In this document: piece by piece, positions 4,855-6,891 of the stretch
How positions within the stretch are numbered: position 1 is the stretch's first letter
Layout: each line of letters opens with the position of its first letter
Source of the DNA: Bacilli bacterium
GTDB taxonomy: Bacteria > Bacillota_I > Bacilli_A > RF39 > UBA660
DNA: 6,891 nucleotides
Assembly: GCA_017461465.1 (NCBI GenBank)
Contig: JAFTYN010000065.1
Location: 1-6,891 of the forward strand
Reading direction: 5' to 3'
The notes under the pieces: model-generated
The model's database searches: none
Seen by the model: only the letters and a program-made list of their open reading frames with translations
Told to the model about the DNA's origin: nothing
Program-made: the position numbers and the translations under genes

Positions 4855-6891
4855 CTATTTTTCTTTTACTTTTACTTTGATGTTTTCTTTTTGTAAAACT
4901 TCAAAATCTATAGTTCCTGCTTCTTTACTAGCTCCAACTACTTTTATAGTTACTCTATCTCCTAAACGATATCTTTGTTTAGTACTTCTACCAATAAATG
5001 CATACTTTTCTTTATCCCAAACATAATTATCATTAGGCATATTAATTACATTTACAAAACCTTCTACAAGATTAGGAAGTTCAACAAAGAAACCTGCTCT
5101 AACTAATCCTGTTATTGTTCCTTCAAATTCTTCGCCTATATGTTTTTTCATATATTCTGCTGCCTTCATTTTATTACATGCTCTTTCACATTCCTCTGAA
5201 TTTCTTTCAGTTTGTGAAGCTACTTGACACATTCTCATTAATTCTGTATCAGTATTAATTGAAGGTTTTCTTTGATAAATAGCATCTTTTATTAATACAT
5301 GGTTCTCTAAATCTCCAGCACGTCTAATTGGTGATGTTACTTGACATGTCGAACCTGACGCAAGTGCAAAGTGACCAATATTTCTAGTACTATAACTAGC
5401 TTTTTGCATACATTTTAAAAGTTCTCTTGCTATAACAAGATATTCTTTTTTATTTGATAATTCTTTAAGAAGCGTTTGTAAATTTTTAGGACTCATTTCT
5501 TTTAAATATTTTGTTTTATCACGATATCCTAATGCAGTTAAGAAAGCTTTTAATTCAAATATCTTAGTATCTTTAGGTTCTCCATGAACACGATAAACAT
5601 GTTTATCTTTATATCCTAAGTTATCTAAAAAGTTTGACGCTCCTTCACCTGTTAACACCATGAAGTCTTCAATTAATCTTTCAGCTTCTCCACGTGGATA
5701 AAGAGAAATATCAATTGGTTTACCTTTTTCATCAAGTTTAATCTTTTGTTCTGGTAAATCAAAATCAATAAAACCACGAAGTACTTTATTTTTTCTTATT
5801 TTAAGTGCTAATTTATGCATTGTTTTTAAATTTGATGCAAATTCTTCATATCCTTCTGGAATAACTCCATCTTCAAGTATTTTATTAACATTTTTATATG
5901 TCATTTGTTTTCTTGAACGAATAATACTTTCATATGGTGTAAATTTAATAAGATTACCATCTTCATCTAATTCCATATCAAAAGTAACTGCCAATCTATC
6001 TACTTCTGGATTAAGTGAGCAAATTCCATTTGATAATAGTCTATGAAGCATTGGGGAACTTGAACTAGGTACATATGTAGAAGTACCTTTTACTAATGTT
6101 GCAAATTTAAAAGTTGCACTTGTAGGTGGAACATAATGTGATACATTTGCTATATGAACTTTTAAATTGTAATGCCCATTTGGAAGTATAGTTAATGATA
6201 AGGCATCATCTATATCTTTAGTATCATCACCATCTATTGTAAATATCATTTCATTTCTTAAGTCTTTACCACCTTTTGATAGTATATCTTTTATTTCTTC
6301 CTCTGTTACTTCTTTTGGTAAAGCCTCTGCTTCTTTAACAACTTCTTCTGGAAACTCTGTTACTATACCATATTGTTTTATTATTGAAAGTAAGTCAACT
6401 CCTGGATCATCTTTATGCCCTAAAACTTCTTTTACATCTGCTGTGAAAGTATTTTTACTTACTTCATCTTTTAATGTTACAATTACTTTCATTCCATCTA
6501 TTAAGTTGTGCTTTTTGGCATCCAATATAACCGTCATATCTTCTTTTTTATCATCAAGAACTATATAAGTTCTTTTTTTCTTAGTTACAACTTCTCCTAC
6601 TAAAGCTTTTTCCTTGCGTGGACCAACTTTAACTACTTTACCTTCACATTTATCTTTATTTTGAAGTGTAACTTCTATGGCCACTAAATCACCATCTTTA
6701 GCACCATTTAAATCTTTTATATGAATGAATGCATCTCTTTTTCCACCAAAGTCTACAAAACCATATCCACCTTTAGCAACAGAAATGCGTCCTTTTTTAT
6801 AAATTGAATTTTCAAATAATACATATTTATTCTTTTTAGTCTGATGAACTTTGAACTCATCACATAACGTAGTAAGAACCATTCTTACATC
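4855..6891 (-). CDS. rnr: Second RNase R-family protein, diverged copy, N-terminus outside the window
   Basis: The frame is open to the right edge (Asp-Val-Arg precedes the first ATG at 6882), and residues there align with the winged-helix region of the other copy, so the true start lies beyond 6891 and the ATG at 6882 is internal. Counting from that ATG: cold-shock/OB domains about 30-155, RNB about 210-535, S1 about 585-662, and a short basic tail ending KVKVKEK. The four catalytic Asp are kept in TIDGDDTKDIDD (D217, D223, D225, D226). Other conserved places have changed: HIAD is HIAN (246), VIPMLP is SSPMLH, THFTSPIRRYPD is CQVTSPIRRAGD (Tyr to Ala at 522), and the following HR is HV (528-529). 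It is clearly a paralogue of its neighbour, sharing long blocks such as NVNKILE and IPEGYEEF. It may have altered RNA handling or reduced activity. The stop is TAG. Confidence 0.94.
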   Translation of the reverse strand, partial: DVRMVLTTLCDEFKVHQTKKNKYVLFENSIYKKGRISVAKGGYGFVDFGGKRDAFIHIKDLNGAKDGDLVAIEVTLQNKDKCEGKVVKVGPRKEKALVGEVVTKKKRTYIVLDDKKEDMTVILDAKKHNLIDGMKVIVTLKDEVSKNTFTADVKEVLGHKDDPGVDLLSIIKQYGIVTEFPEEVVKEAEALPKEVTEEEIKDILSKGGKDLRNEMIFTIDGDDTKDIDDALSLTILPNGHYNLKVHIANVSHYVPPTSATFKFATLVKGTSTYVPSSSSPMLHRLLSNGICSLNPEVDRLAVTFDMELDEDGNLIKFTPYESIIRSRKQMTYKNVNKILEDGVIPEGYEEFASNLKTMHKLALKIRKNKVLRGFIDFDLPEQKIKLDEKGKPIDISLYPRGEAERLIEDFMVLTGEGASNFLDNLGYKDKHVYRVHGEPKDTKIFELKAFLTALGYRDKTKYLKEMSPKNLQTLLKELSNKKEYLVIARELLKCMQKASYSTRNIGHFALASGSTCQVTSPIRRAGDLENHVLIKDAIYQRKPSINTDTELMRMCQVASQTERNSEECERACNKMKAAEYMKKHIGEEFEGTITGLVRAGFFVELPNLVEGFVNVINMPNDNYVWDKEKYAFIGRSTKQRYRLGDRVTIKVVGASKEAGTIDFEVLQKENIKVKVKEK

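Noticed and set aside
789..6891. Mycoplasma-type genetic code (TGA as Trp)
   Set aside because: Tryptophans are encoded by TGG where checked and the genes run full length without internal TGA, so nothing calls for code 4 despite the very low GC and the mycoplasma-like tag end.

Overview
The window is AT-rich and every gene lies on the minus strand. It looks like a low-GC Firmicutes-type genome. The gene order, the GGAGG-type ribosome binding sites, the U-tailed hairpin terminators and the style of the tmRNA tag all point that way. The tag ends in LAFA, which together with the very low GC suggests a lineage near the Mollicutes-related Bacilli; this placement is inference. Trp is encoded by TGG where checked, the four gene stops are TAA or TAG, and no in-frame TGA interrupts a gene, so nothing supports a recoded TGA.

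Reading in the direction of transcription (right to left): a first RNase R-family gene enters from beyond the right edge (4855-6891, N-terminus missing) and ends at a clear intrinsic terminator (4812-4838). A second, complete and canonical RNase R gene follows (2650-4779). It is closely followed by a membrane-anchored CapA-family (metallophosphatase-fold) protein (1238-2635) and smpB (789-1226), with gaps of 14 and 11 bp, so these three probably form one operon. Fifty bases after smpB lies ssrA, the tmRNA gene (395-738). It has its own consensus-perfect promoter (TTGACA, 17 bp, TATAAT) set inside an inverted repeat, and two hairpin terminators in tandem behind it. The encoded tag is GNRNQLAFA.

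The remaining 310 bp hold an array of about ten 11-bp tandem repeats (144-253), an extended -10 promoter just downstream of it (127-135), and the first 31 codons of a hydrophobic protein that leaves the window at base 1.

Functionally this is a ribosome-rescue and RNA-decay locus. tmRNA-SmpB frees ribosomes stalled on broken mRNA and tags the nascent protein, and RNase R degrades the faulty mRNA. The rnr-smpB-ssrA order is a familiar Firmicutes arrangement. The departures from it are the duplicated RNase R with an altered active-site motif, the CapA-type gene inserted between rnr and smpB, the LAFA tag end and the 11-bp repeat array. I see no evidence of a wholly new system.
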